Shown: positions 10,201-18,861, numbered from the stretch's first letter. The stretch: 64,000 nucleotides of DNA from Micromonospora sp. WMMD1082 (GCF_029626175.1 NZ_JARUBM010000002.1:1302001-1366000), one strand, 5' to 3'. The notes: generated by a model from the sequence alone, not told the origin. Made by a program: numbers and translations.

Positions 10201-13200
10201 GTGGCTGACGGTCTTGGTGCCCCCGGCCGGCGGCACAATCGTGACGCGGTCGCCGTGGTAGGTGGTAGCCGTCTGCCGCCACGCTGTGCCGAGTTTCTTG
10301 TCCACCTGGCTCGTCGGACGGTTCAGGTGGTCGTAGGTGGTCTCGTGGATGGCCGGGACGGTGGCAAGGTTGGGGTTGACCAGTCCGGACCCTGCCGCTG
10401 AGCTGTTGTGGAAGGGGCTGGTGGTGGCGGAGGCGTTGCCGCGGGTGTCGTAGGTGGTGGCGGTGACGATGCGTCCGCCGTTCGGGCCGGGCTGCTGGGC
10501 TTCCCTGGTCCGACCGAGGCCGTCCACGTACTGGTAGGAGTTCAGGTAGACGGGGTTGCCGCTGTGGGATTGCAGTGTTTCGGTCCTGGTGCGCGCGGGC
10601 GCGGTGGGTTGGCCGATGCCGCTGGAGGTGATCTGGTAGCTGAATCGCAGCGACGGCACCGCGGAGGACTTGGCCTGGCCCGGCAGGTACACCTCTGCCA
10701 TGCGGCCGAGCGGGTCGTAGACAAGGTCGGTGATCTTGCCGTTCGGGTCGGTGATCCTCGACGGTTGGCCGGTGTGCCGGTCGATTAGCGTGGTGGTGGT
10801 GTGGTTGAAGCCGCCACCGATGGTGCTGGTGATTCCGTTGTCGGGCCAGTTCACCACCGGGCTGTAGCTGGTGGTGGTGGTCAGGCCCGCCGGATCGGTC
10901 GAAGTCAAGGGGCGGCCGGTGTTGTCGTAGGTGCTGCGGCCGCTGGAGACGTAGCTGGTCGGGCTGGTGTAGACGCGGGTCTCGGCGACGTTGCCGTCGA
11001 ACGGCGCCTGGGAGCCTTCAACGGTGTAGGTGTCATAGAACGTGACCTCCCTCGACAGGAGCGTCCCGGAGCCGCAGGTGTCGCCGGTCCAGGTCTCCAC
11101 CCGCTCCGGGAAGCTGATCATGTAGAAAGAGTTCGGGGCGTCCTGCTGGGCGTAGGTGTAAGAGGTGCAGGTGTTGTCCGCGACTCCGACCTGGTGGTAC
11201 TGGTGGAACCGGATGGGCAGCCCGTACGTGGGCTCGTAGATGGTCTTTTCTTCGCTGTGCCGCCAGCTGCCGTCGTCGAGTTTGACGCGGTGGTTTTCCA
11301 GGCCGAGGCGAGTTTGGCGGGGGTTGGCGTAGCCGGGGCCGTTGAAGCTGCCTTGGATGACGTGGTCGTAGCGGGTGCTTTCGACTTCGGTGTAGGCGGC
11401 GTTGGCGGGGTTGGCGTTGTAGGTGGTCATCCGGTAGTGCCGGGTTTGCAGGACCATGCCGGCGCGGGCGTAGTGGTCGTCGTAGGTGTTGCCGTCGTAG
11501 TCGGTGATGGTGGTTTCTTTGATGCCGCCGCCGCTGCCGGGGTCGTAGATGTCGTGGTACATGCCGCGGAAGAAGTTCGACATCCACACCGTGTACTTGC
11601 TGGGGTCCGTACCGGAGCCTTGCAGCACGCGGACGCGGTTGTAGCCGGCGAAGATGCTCCACGTCTCGTTGGCGTCCGGGACTAGGGGGTTGTTGGGGTT
11701 CTTCCACGCCGGGTTCCCGACCGTGTAGTCGTACTGGGTCACCTGGTCCGGTGAACCGCCCACCTGGTCCTTCTCCACGATCTTCTTGACCAGGTACTTG
11801 TGGAAGATGCCGAAGCCGGGGTCGGCGCCGGGCGGGGTGTGGAAGATCGGGTAGCAGTCCTCGGTGTTGACGTCCCAGTTGCCCTGCTTGCCGTTGTGCC
11901 AGCTGTTGAACCCGGACTGGTTCGACCCGCCCTGCGGGCACGGCTTCTGCGTGCCGTAGGTGACCTCCGTGCGACCACCGAAGCCGTTGCGGACCACCAG
12001 CAGCCGCGGCATCCGCATCGCGGACACACCCAACCCGGCTTCGTCGTAGTCGACGCGGCCGTCACGGAAGTTCGGCTGCACACCGTCGACGTAGTCGAAG
12101 TCCACCGGCGGCATGTCAATCTTGTTCGCGTCCGCGCCGATCAGGCCGCTCGGCCGTATGTAGTCCAGGACGAACACCCGCTCGGTCAGACCGGTCGGGT
12201 TCGACACCTTGTACCGCAACTGCACCCGACCGATGTTGTTCCACGCCCCGGTGCCGGCGTTCCACTGGTACGACGTGACCCGGTCCAGGATCCTGGCGGT
12301 GAAAAACGACTGGGTGTAATTCCCACACGACGACGACCCACAGACCAGGTCACCGGGCACGTCCGGGTAGGAGTTCGGGTTCGACGACAACGACGGACAA
12401 TCGGCCGGCTCGTTGTTGAACGGATCATCCTCGGCGGTGCGCTCCACACACCGGTGCGCCCACCCGAACACCGTCCGGCCGACCGGAACCGCACCCGCCT
12501 CCGTCACGTTCTTCGCGTACTCGATCTCCGACAGGTACCCGCCCCGGTCGTACTCCAGGATCGACCCACCCGAGGCGCGCTTGTAGTGGTTTGTCTCCCG
12601 CGTCCAGTGCAGATACGTTTCGTTCTCGTTGGCGTCACGAACCCGGTCCAGGTTCCACCGCCACGGATCCCGACACGACGCCGGATACACGTTGTGGCAC
12701 GGCTCCCCCGCCTCGTCGCCGAGGAACGACATCTTCCACACCGAGTCCCGCACATACCCGAACCGGTACTCCGTACCGTCCTGCGTCCACACCTTCCAGT
12801 AACCGTCGTCCTCGGCCCCACCCGACAGGAACTCCACCCGCCACCCGAGATCGTCGACCGGCTTCCACACCCCCGCCGTGGTCTTCACAATCTGCGTCGA
12901 CTGCCCCTGCAGCGAGATCGTGATATGCGACGCCGCCACATCGTTGGTGGCCGACTCCCCGTCCTCACCGTCCGGGGACTCCCAACACATCTCCGTCGGA
13001 TACGTCCGGCACGGCTTGTACATCCGCTCCACGTAGCCCGGCGAGTACGACCAACCCAACCCCACCGGACCCGACTGATTGTTCGTACCGTGCGTCATCC
13101 CATCCACCGCAGACGAGCTGTACGACAACTGCAGCCCCAACGTCTGCCCATACGGCAACGGCGGCTCCGGCAACGGATACGAGTAGGAGAACGACCCCGC

Positions 13201-14064
13201 GCTCTCCCCCACCTGCCACGATCCCGACGGCTTCAGATCCGTCGCCGTGTAGGAACCCGTCGACCCGCCCGACGCCGACGACGCCAGCGCATACACCCCC
13301 ACCGACTCCACCGACGACGCCGACGCGAAGCCCTCGAACGCACCCGTCCGGCTCCCAGCCGCGGTGGCGTCGCCGCCGACCTCCACCACCGCCGTCAACG
13401 TCTGCGCATGCGGATCATTGACCGCCGACACCCACACCGGATCCGCCGAACACTCCGGCACCTCCGGCGTCGTCGCCGCGCACCCCGGCAACCGCACCAA
13501 CGTCAACCGGTCAGCGAACGAACCCCCATACGCCTGCGCGAAGCCCGCATAGTCGACGACGATCTGCACCTCACCCGCACCCGCCGAACCATCCGCGCGT
13601 GCCAGGGAATACAACGGACCCGCGTTACCCAACGCCACCGACACCGCCCGGTCAAACGACCGCACCCGCACCGACCCGACCCCGGCAGCCCCCACACCAC
13701 GCCCCGCCACACCCTCCCCGGCGGATTCGACCGTCAGCCCGAACGCCTCCCGATCCCCAGCATCACCCTGAAGATCGAGGACCGCCTCACCACCCTCGGG
13801 AAACGTCCCCGCGGGAAGCGGCTCCGTCACCGTCACCTCGTCATCCGGATCCGCATCCTGCGCCTGCTGCCGCACCGCAACACTCGCCACCGACCGGGAC
13901 TCACCCGGCTCCAACACCGGCCCCGCCGCAGCCACCGGAGCCTGCAGCTGCACCACCGGCAACAACCCCAGCAACACCGCCACCGCCAGCGCCCCAGCCC
14001 TGACCCGCCCCCGCGCACCAAAACGGTCGAACGCAGTGCCCCCACGGCGGCCAGCAAGCATCAC
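7213..14064 (-). CDS. Secreted RHS/YD-repeat polymorphic toxin with Hint domain and HNH-type (WHH) nuclease tip
   Basis: A 2283-aa protein. Residues 1-48 form a signal peptide (Arg-rich start, then GALAVAVLLGLLPVVQL and an AAA cleavage site). A beta-rich N-terminal part leads into a long RHS/YD-repeat shell (for example YDLLDQLTAV, YDLAGRLAQKTD) that ends in the RHS core signature GYHYANNNPTTFSDPSG near residue 1900. A Hint domain follows at about 2045-2183 (SFARGTEVVMADRTTKPIE to VLVHN). The last 100 residues hold YTWHHHQDAGLMQLV and HAKTGHTGG, the WHH-type HNH/Endo VII nuclease pattern. The shell would encapsulate the toxin and Hint would release it. The tip is AT-richer than the shell, consistent with tip exchange. 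A SUKH gene follows as immunity. Confidence 0.93.
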   Translation of the reverse strand: MMLAGRRGGTAFDRFGARGRVRAGALAVAVLLGLLPVVQLQAPVAAAGPVLEPGESRSVASVAVRQQAQDADPDDEVTVTEPLPAGTFPEGGEAVLDLQGDAGDREAFGLTVESAGEGVAGRGVGAAGVGSVRVRSFDRAVSVALGNAGPLYSLARADGSAGAGEVQIVVDYAGFAQAYGGSFADRLTLVRLPGCAATTPEVPECSADPVWVSAVNDPHAQTLTAVVEVGGDATAAGSRTGAFEGFASASSVESVGVYALASSASGGSTGSYTATDLKPSGSWQVGESAGSFSYSYPLPEPPLPYGQTLGLQLSYSSSAVDGMTHGTNNQSGPVGLGWSYSPGYVERMYKPCRTYPTEMCWESPDGEDGESATNDVAASHITISLQGQSTQIVKTTAGVWKPVDDLGWRVEFLSGGAEDDGYWKVWTQDGTEYRFGYVRDSVWKMSFLGDEAGEPCHNVYPASCRDPWRWNLDRVRDANENETYLHWTRETNHYKRASGGSILEYDRGGYLSEIEYAKNVTEAGAVPVGRTVFGWAHRCVERTAEDDPFNNEPADCPSLSSNPNSYPDVPGDLVCGSSSCGNYTQSFFTARILDRVTSYQWNAGTGAWNNIGRVQLRYKVSNPTGLTERVFVLDYIRPSGLIGADANKIDMPPVDFDYVDGVQPNFRDGRVDYDEAGLGVSAMRMPRLLVVRNGFGGRTEVTYGTQKPCPQGGSNQSGFNSWHNGKQGNWDVNTEDCYPIFHTPPGADPGFGIFHKYLVKKIVEKDQVGGSPDQVTQYDYTVGNPAWKNPNNPLVPDANETWSIFAGYNRVRVLQGSGTDPSKYTVWMSNFFRGMYHDIYDPGSGGGIKETTITDYDGNTYDDHYARAGMVLQTRHYRMTTYNANPANAAYTEVESTRYDHVIQGSFNGPGYANPRQTRLGLENHRVKLDDGSWRHSEEKTIYEPTYGLPIRFHQYHQVGVADNTCTSYTYAQQDAPNSFYMISFPERVETWTGDTCGSGTLLSREVTFYDTYTVEGSQAPFDGNVAETRVYTSPTSYVSSGRSTYDNTGRPLTSTDPAGLTTTTSYSPVVNWPDNGITSTIGGGFNHTTTTLIDRHTGQPSRITDPNGKITDLVYDPLGRMAEVYLPGQAKSSAVPSLRFSYQITSSGIGQPTAPARTRTETLQSHSGNPVYLNSYQYVDGLGRTREAQQPGPNGGRIVTATTYDTRGNASATTSPFHNSSAAGSGLVNPNLATVPAIHETTYDHLNRPTSQVDKKLGTAWRQTATTYHGDRVTIVPPAGGTKTVSHVDVRGNTTRLDQYTSTTNPNTYQSTIYTYDLLDQLTAVVDSAGNSWGNTYDLAGRLAQKTDPDAGTTTTHYDSAGRLSYTIDGRGQKASVQYDGKSRTIGRWSGDVGTGTRLASYVYDSLAKGQLTSFTRHDVGGNYTTTVTGYTDRYEPTGTSITIPAAEGALAGTYTSSFTYDKAGHVTTSAQPAAGGLPAETLTFGYDNNGYPTTMAGVDTYVAATSYYAHGPTHQLLLGASGKRVRLTQSIDQQTGRLDATSIDLENTPGAFTAKYATGYRYDAIGNVTSILGSTDGTADQIECFRYDPLRRLTTAWTGNTPTAAACDQTPQRGGSIDPYWRSWEFDTVGNRTKQTDHNPAGNTTWTYTYPNPGASRPHAVTSITATGPLAATPTRSFTYDTAGNTLTRHADTGVAQQLAWDAEGRLDTLTEATDETSYIYDTEGNRLISRAPDKTTLYLGATELTLTTGSNQPDGTRYYSAAGRTIAVRTLIGLVWSGSDHHGTEQVQINADDHTTNRKRLLPYGEDRSTTQPAFFGTRGFVGGTQDDTGLTHLGAREYDPTTARFISVDPIQNLADPQQWNGYHYANNNPTTFSDPSGKIWTDFLVGSDPHFNGPGAGTGSIGPVGKGATSKTRKTNHCANGSPYACQAAADKKAYAASAKTKIKTKPEPGFARQLANDLGCSLILICRGAETVYGIATLASAVYRGDFRAAGAEALGFLPGCTRKCGDYAEDAYKWLQGKRGKRGTDACLVPSGGNSFARGTEVVMADRTTKPIEHINAGDWVLATDPNTDETRPRQVTATHINHDTELADITVDLPDGTTAVINTTQHHLFWSETRDTWIDGGDLTVGEDLLSLHGTTIPVGAVRAYNGVAAMYDLTVDQTHTYYVIAGNTPVLVHNTNGCPRNGHLAGGSHPKTGVPFDQSGYPDFSAWRHPDVPDVRIELSGNRSTDFARANRAAGLDRTPDGYTWHHHQDAGLMQLVERGPHAKTGHTGGFSAR

Positions 14065-14504
14065 AACACTCCCCGTCGATCAAGAAAAGTGATCGACACG
14101 CTAGACACCCGGGATCGCTGACACAAGAGCAAGATCGGCACCCAGAGGCGCACCACCCATCAGGGACGATCACCCTCCGTACGCATCCGGGTGCTCAAGC
14201 CCAGAACAACCACCGCCCGCTACCGCCACAAAGCACACAACAAGCCCACCCCGCCGACGCCACCTCGCCGACACCCTCACGCAAAGCGATCTTCAACAAA
14301 ATTTTCAGTTGGCGGAAGATCACCACGTCGAAACGGGTCAAGCCCACTGCTGTGGCATCTGGCGGTGACCGTCAGGGTCCGGACGTGCGGTGGCGTTGAA
14401 CGGCGGCTGGTTGTGTAGTGCTGTGACCGGGAACGTTGGCCGGGTTGGGTGACACGCCGGTCAGCGTTCCCGGGTTGGCTGTGGTCGGGGGTCAGGCTGT
14501 CGGG
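14065..14504. other. Intergenic region upstream of the RHS gene
   Basis: About 440 bp between the RHS start and an IS630 remnant. It should contain the RHS promoter (minus strand), but no clear -35/-10 pair is visible. The right part (from about 14420, GTAGTGCTGTGACCGGGAACG) resembles the terminal region of an IS630-type element. I see no supportable gene here. Confidence 0.4.
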
Positions 14505-14680
14505 ATGGCGGAACCTGTTCGGGCTCGCCGGCTCAGTGATGACGAGGGCCGGCGATTACAGCGGATCGTGCGGCGTGGGACGGGTTCTCCGATCCGGTTG
14601 CGCCGGGCGATGGTCATCATGGCCTCGGCCAGCGGTAACACCGTCCCGGCGATCGCCCGTCTGGTGCAGGGCGACGAAGC
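14505..14680 (+). pseudogene. IS630-family transposase, N-terminal remnant
   Basis: Translation from ATG 14505 gives MAEPVRARRLSDDEGRRLQR and then RLRRAMVIMASASGNTVPAIARLVQ, the N-terminal HTH of IS630-family transposases. Similarity ends after LVQGDE at about 14680; the expected continuation (a VRDVIHRFN-like linker and the DDE core) is absent. The frame ends soon after in unrelated sequence. This is a short remnant of a former insertion. Confidence 0.7.
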
Positions 14681-14737
14681 ACCCGGCTGCGCCCACTGGG
14701 TGAGCCAAAGGCCGCAACCGGTGGCCGTCCGGAGCTG

Positions 14738-15084
14738 ATCCAGCAGATCCAGAGCCAGGAGCATCTGGCCTGGGCCGCGCAGCAGGCCCGCGAATACATC
14801 ATCAACAACAATGACTGGCGGTCCTCGATCCGCCATCAGGGCGTGATGACCGAGGTATGGCTTGCGGCGACCACGTTCGAGCATCTGGACGACAACCCGA
14901 GCGTCACGATCCCCGTGACGGCCGAGGGGTCCAGCCGGATGACGTGTGTGCACGATCTACTCGGCCTGCGATCGGCGGACATTCCCTACGACCGCGATGA
15001 GCGCCGGATGCGCGCCGACGTGCGGCGGCTGAACGAGGAGATCACCGCAGCCGGTTCGCCTGACCAGGTGGACAAGGATGTGGC
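14738..15084 (+). pseudogene. Fragment of a hypothetical mobile-element-type protein
   Basis: A plus-strand frame open from about 14738 encodes ELIQQIQSQEHLAWAAQQAR, then NNNDWRSSIRHQGVMTEVWL, TVEGSS-like VTAEGSSRMTCVHDLLGL and YDRDERRMRADVRRLNEEI. It has the composition of a real conserved protein. It has no convincing start (first ATG at 14843 is internal to the conserved stretch) and runs into a fragment of an OLD-type ATPase gene on the other strand at about 15085. I cannot assign a function. Both ends appear to be deletion junctions. Confidence 0.5.
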
Positions 15085-15482
15085 GGTCCGGGCGGATCGC
15101 ACGGGTCGGCGCCACTGCCGGCCACCCAGTCGACCTGGCCGCGGGCCTGTCCCGGGCCAGGCGGGATGTAGCGCATCGTGTACAGCAGGCGGTCCAGGTC
15201 GGGGCCGGCCGCGTGCTGGTAGGCGGCAAGATCTTCAGCCGAGCCGGTGTAGGTGGCGCGCAGCATCACCTGTCCGCAGCCGGATCCGCGGAAGAGGTCG
15301 TCGCGGTCGAGATAGAGGTTGCGGCGCCCGTCGACCGGGTCGGTCAGCAGCCGCAACGCGTCGATGACGTTGGTCTTGCCGCCGCTGTTCTCGCCGACGA
15401 GCACCGACACGTCACGGTCCAGGGCGACCGACACCCGCGACAGCGAGCGGAAGCCCTCGACGTCGAGCTGACTCAGGTACAC
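15085..15482 (-). pseudogene. OLD-family AAA ATPase, N-terminal fragment
   Basis: From a GTG at 15482, preceded by AAGGAG with good spacing, the minus strand encodes VYLSQLDVEGFRSLSRVSVA and then VLVGENSGGKTNVIDALRLL, the ABC-type Walker A of OLD/RecF-like ATPases. It continues to LYTMRYIPPGPGQARGQVDW and VAGSGA before similarity is lost near 15085-15110. Full-length OLD proteins have 500-700 residues with a Q-loop, signature and Toprim domain; only about 130 are here. The promoter and ribosome binding site are intact but the product would be inactive. Confidence 0.75.
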
Positions 15483-15595
15483 CAGCGCTCCTTCGAGTAC
15501 GCGGCACCGGTTCCGATCAGTGCGCCGTCGCTGGCGCGCGAGGTGCCTGCCGCCGGCACGCCAGGCGGGCACGACGCCGGACACTAGAACTACGG

Positions 15596-15609
15596 TGACA
15601 AGAGTGTCA
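15596..15609. promoter_or_regulatory. Inverted repeat, possible operator of the XRE-ImmA regulator
   Basis: TGACAAGAGTGTCA is a perfect 5-bp inverted repeat with a 4-bp spacer in the region between the divergent OLD-type fragment and the XRE-ImmA gene, 90 bp before the latter's start. XRE regulators of this class commonly bind such sites next to their own promoter and are relieved when the ImmA protease domain acts. Binding is inferred from position only; the repeat is short enough to occur by chance. Confidence 0.3.
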
Positions 15610-15698
15610 AATCGACGAGAAATATTTTTAGGTTTGCTTGCGAGGTCTAATCGTGCGGTAATGTTGGTGGAAGTCAGGTGAGGTAGGTAGGAGACGGC

Positions 15699-16829
15699 GT
15701 GGACAACGGTGGCGTGGACCTTGACGTGGCGGCCCATGCCGCCATGCTGGTTCTCGCCCGGGAGTCGCGCGGGATGACGCAGGCCGAGCTGGCGCAGGTC
15801 ATGACCCGACAGTCCGGCACGGCGGTGTCGCAGGGCTACATCAGCAAGGCCGAGGCGGGTCGGCTGGAGGTTACCGGCCCCCGGCTGGCGGCGTACGCCG
15901 AGGCGCTGCGGTACCCGGTGGCCGTGCTGTGCGCCGACCCGGAGCTGCACGGCGTCGGCGTCGGCTTGGTCCACCACCGCAAGCGCGCCTCGCTGGGCGC
16001 ACCCGCACTTCGTCGCATCCACGCGGAGCTGGCGTTGGCCCGGATGCAGACGCGCGCCCTGCTCACCCTTGCCGGCGGCGAGCACCGTCACCGGTTCCAC
16101 CGCATCGTGGTCGACGACTTTGACACCGCCGCTGACGCGGCGTCCGAGCTGCGCCGCGAGTGGGGGTTGTCGCCCGGTGCGGTCCCCCAGCTGATCCCCT
16201 TGATCGAGGCCGCCGGCGGCCTCGTGCTGGTCCGCGACCTCGGCGCGCGTGAACTGGACGCCGTCACCCAATGGATCGACGGGAATCCGCCGCTGTTCCT
16301 GATCAACGCGCTTGCGCCGGCCGACCGGTTCCGGTTCAGCCTGGCACACGAACTCGGCCATGTGATCATGCACAGTGAACCGGGCGTTACCGCGGTCCAG
16401 GAGCGGCAGGCCGACGAGTTCGCCAGCGAGCTGTTGCTGCCGGCTGACGCCGTCCGTATCGAGCTGAAGCAGGGCCGGCTGGACCTGGCCCGCCTCCTCG
16501 ACCTCAAGCACCGCTGGGGCGTGTCGATGGCCGCCCTATTGCGGCGCGCGGCGACGCTGGGTGTGGTCACCGACTGGCAGTACCGCAACCTGATGGTCGA
16601 GATGTCCGCGCTCGGGTACCGCACCCAGGAACCCAGCGACCTGGTCCGGGAAAACCCACGGTTCTTGCCCGGACTGGTCACTTGGCTCCGCGACGAGCAG
16701 GGCTACCGCCCCGACCAGCTCGCCGACGCTTCCGGCCTGCTGCCGGACGAGTTCGCGCGGCTGTACGTCGACAACAACGATTCCACCGGCGACTCAACCG
16801 GCGTTTCCCCCGTCGAGGTGATGCGATGA
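15699..16829 (+). CDS. XRE-family regulator fused to an ImmA/IrrE metallopeptidase
   Basis: A 376-aa two-domain protein. Residues 8-85 form an XRE helix-turn-helix (AMLVLARESRGMTQAELAQVM, then GYISKAEAGRLEVTGPRLAAYAEAL). Residues about 120-260 are the ImmA/IrrE zinc peptidase with H217-E-L-G-H221 (LAHELGHVIMH) and a downstream ERQADEFASELLLPADAV helix supplying the third ligand. Such proteins repress promoters and cleave a partner repressor or themselves on a signal. It starts at GTG 15699 after AGGAG. Its last codons overlap the next gene (ATGA), so the two are translationally coupled. Confidence 0.93.
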   Translation: MDNGGVDLDVAAHAAMLVLARESRGMTQAELAQVMTRQSGTAVSQGYISKAEAGRLEVTGPRLAAYAEALRYPVAVLCADPELHGVGVGLVHHRKRASLGAPALRRIHAELALARMQTRALLTLAGGEHRHRFHRIVVDDFDTAADAASELRREWGLSPGAVPQLIPLIEAAGGLVLVRDLGARELDAVTQWIDGNPPLFLINALAPADRFRFSLAHELGHVIMHSEPGVTAVQERQADEFASELLLPADAVRIELKQGRLDLARLLDLKHRWGVSMAALLRRAATLGVVTDWQYRNLMVEMSALGYRTQEPSDLVRENPRFLPGLVTWLRDEQGYRPDQLADASGLLPDEFARLYVDNNDSTGDSTGVSPVEVMR

Positions 16830-17977
16830 CCGAACCGAACGGGCTCCCCGGCCCGGGCCAGCAGCCCACCACATCCGCGACCGCTACGGTCCTCGGCCGG
16901 ATCTTCCTGCTGGACAACCCCAGATACACCCCGCGAGTCCCGCCGTTTCTGGCAGCGGACCGCAGCGGCCTGGTGCTGTGCGGCCGGGGCAGCCACACCA
17001 AGGCCGATGTCATCGCACGGCACTCCAGCAGCCTGCTGTTGATCGACCCCGCCGCCTACCTGGACCAGGCCGCGACCGCGGCCGAGCCCTTCGCGCTGCC
17101 GGAAAGCGACGGCACGCTGTTCGGCAGCGACCTGGGCGCGGTGTTTGACGGCCAGCGCCAACGCCACGCCGCCGCAGCGATCACCCCGTCCCGGTACGTG
17201 CAGGCCGGCGACTCGGCCGCCTTCAAGGCGTTGGTCCGCCAGGCCCAGAAGATCGAGCGCGACGACGTGATCGTCGCGGTGCCGGTGGCCCTTCCCTGGC
17301 TGACGCAGAAGCAGTACCTGCCGCAGTTGATCGCCGGCCTGCAACGAATCGCGCACCCGAAGGCCGTCATGTTCGGCGCGCAGAAGAACCCGTTCGATGT
17401 CGCCGCGGCGACCGCCAACTTCCGGCGTCTGTTGGCCGAGACGACCAACGTGGGGCTGTGGCGCGCGGACGTCCCGGCCGCATTTGACTGCCTGGCGCAC
17501 GGCGGCGCGTTCGCGGCCATTGGCGCCGGCGGCTCGCTGCGACACCTGATTCCGGCCGACGAGAAGCCCGACGCCGACAACCCGATGGCGCACACCCCGG
17601 CCGTGCTGCTGCCGTCGATGCTGCGGTACGTCCGAGGCCGGATCATTGCCGAGAAGTACGCCAACACCCCGGCGCCGCGCTGCGACTGCGTGGTGTGCGA
17701 CGGCGCGTCCCTCGACCGGTTCGACAGCCTCAACGGCGACGTACGCGCCGAAGCGCACGCCCACAACGCCGCCGTCTGGACCGGCTGGCTGTCCGACCTG
17801 CTCGACCATGCCACCGACGCGGAACGGCAGCAGTGGTGGCGCGGCTTCTGCAAGGCCGCCGTCGACTCGCACAAGCAGGAGAACACCCGAGTGCGGCAAA
17901 GCGACGCCTTCAAGCCCTCACCGGCGTTAAAGAAGCTCGCGAACCTCCCGCTTCCCGGCGAGCCCAGCGGCAGCTGA
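16826..17977 (+). CDS. tRNA-guanine transglycosylase (TGT)-like protein
   Basis: A 383-aa protein starting at the ATG that overlaps the stop of the XRE-ImmA gene. The C-terminal half looks like the TGT TIM barrel: LWRADVPAAFDCLAHGGAFA and IGAGGSLRHLIP, then LLPSMLRYVRGRIIAEKYAN followed by C286-x-C288-x2-C291 (RCDCVVC) and histidines 311/313 in HAHN, the zinc site of TGT enzymes (CxCxxC and a His about 22-26 residues later). Classic TGTs exchange guanine for 7-deazaguanine in tRNA; the DpdA branch does so in DNA. No queuosine genes are nearby, and coupling to an ImmA regulator suggests a phage-defence or element function. The assignment is from motifs only. Confidence 0.6.
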   Translation: MTEPNGLPGPGQQPTTSATATVLGRIFLLDNPRYTPRVPPFLAADRSGLVLCGRGSHTKADVIARHSSSLLLIDPAAYLDQAATAAEPFALPESDGTLFGSDLGAVFDGQRQRHAAAAITPSRYVQAGDSAAFKALVRQAQKIERDDVIVAVPVALPWLTQKQYLPQLIAGLQRIAHPKAVMFGAQKNPFDVAAATANFRRLLAETTNVGLWRADVPAAFDCLAHGGAFAAIGAGGSLRHLIPADEKPDADNPMAHTPAVLLPSMLRYVRGRIIAEKYANTPAPRCDCVVCDGASLDRFDSLNGDVRAEAHAHNAAVWTGWLSDLLDHATDAERQQWWRGFCKAAVDSHKQENTRVRQSDAFKPSPALKKLANLPLPGEPSGS

Positions 17978-17981
17978 CGGG

Positions 17982-18650
17982 CTACCGCACCGCCCGGTAG
18001 ACATCTTCGAGGAATCGCCAACCCGCCGCGGCAAACCGAACCCGGTGAAACGGTTCCGGCTCGACCAGCACCTCGGTCACCTGATCGTTCGCGACGATCA
18101 CCCCGACGCCGTAGAAGCCGGCCCGCAGCTGGACATCAGCCAGATTCCGTGGCCGCCGGTTCAGCACCATGGCCCGCGCGCAGAACGGCGTGAACCGGCC
18201 CGCAATTTCCAACCCGTGCCGGAACGTACGCGCCGTGACCAGGGCCAGTTCCACTGCGACCGGCGCCACCGCGGACCGAGTGACCTGTCCGTCACGCACC
18301 TGGACCGCGCCGTTCGGGGAAAGCCGGAGCGCTGCCCGTTCCCGACGGGTCAAAGCCGCGATCGGCACCGGCATGGCGATCGGTAGACCGAGCAGCAACT
18401 CAAGGACATCGGCCGACGAGATTGCGCCAACGCCAGCGCGTCGCCGTCGGGCGTGCTCACCGTCGTCGACCTGGTAGCAGACCAACGCCTCGGTTCCCAT
18501 GATCGGCATGACGGCACGCCGAACCTCGTCGGACCGAACCAGCGGCGACGCTGCGTGCGCCGCGGCGGCGAACGTCTCCGCAACCCCGGTCACAGCCTCC
18601 ACCCCGCATCCCAATGCCTCGAACCTGGCCGGTGTGCCCGGCGTGAACCG
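17982..18650 (-). CDS. Hypothetical protein
   Basis: The stop is at 17982 and convincing coding composition extends up to about 18650: VEAVTGVAETFAAAAHAASP, RRAVMPIMGTEALVCYQVDD, ALTRRERAALRLSPNGAVQV, then LNRRPRNLADVQLRAGFYGV and FHRVRFAAAGWRFLEDVYRA. The frame remains open further upstream but the encoded residues turn Cys/Arg-rich and unlikely. No clear ATG or GTG with a ribosome binding site marks the start, so the 5' end is uncertain and the gene may have lost it. It is convergent with the TGT-like gene, with an XRE regulator upstream on the same strand. No family is recognised. Confidence 0.55.
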   Translation of the reverse strand, partial: RFTPGTPARFEALGCGVEAVTGVAETFAAAAHAASPLVRSDEVRRAVMPIMGTEALVCYQVDDGEHARRRRAGVGAISSADVLELLLGLPIAMPVPIAALTRRERAALRLSPNGAVQVRDGQVTRSAVAPVAVELALVTARTFRHGLEIAGRFTPFCARAMVLNRRPRNLADVQLRAGFYGVGVIVANDQVTEVLVEPEPFHRVRFAAAGWRFLEDVYRAVR

Positions 18651-18861
18651 TGGGGCGCGGACCCCTTCCCCCCGACAACGAGCGAGCCGACAACAACGGC
18701 TGCCTGATCTCCACCGAACCGTTCGTACCACCGCCCAGCACCTCTGGGAACAGGCGTGACCTGTGAGATCGGCGGGCGGACGCCCCGGCGCGCTGGGTGA
18801 CGCCGGCCATCCAGCGGCCTGGACGAACCGCCGCTCACAGCTGGGCGCGGCCGTGGTCCCA

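Noticed and set aside
11800..14121. 773-codon plus-strand open frame opposite the RHS gene
   Set aside because: Arg/His/Pro-rich antisense shadow of a high-GC coding sequence; no domain or ribosome binding site.
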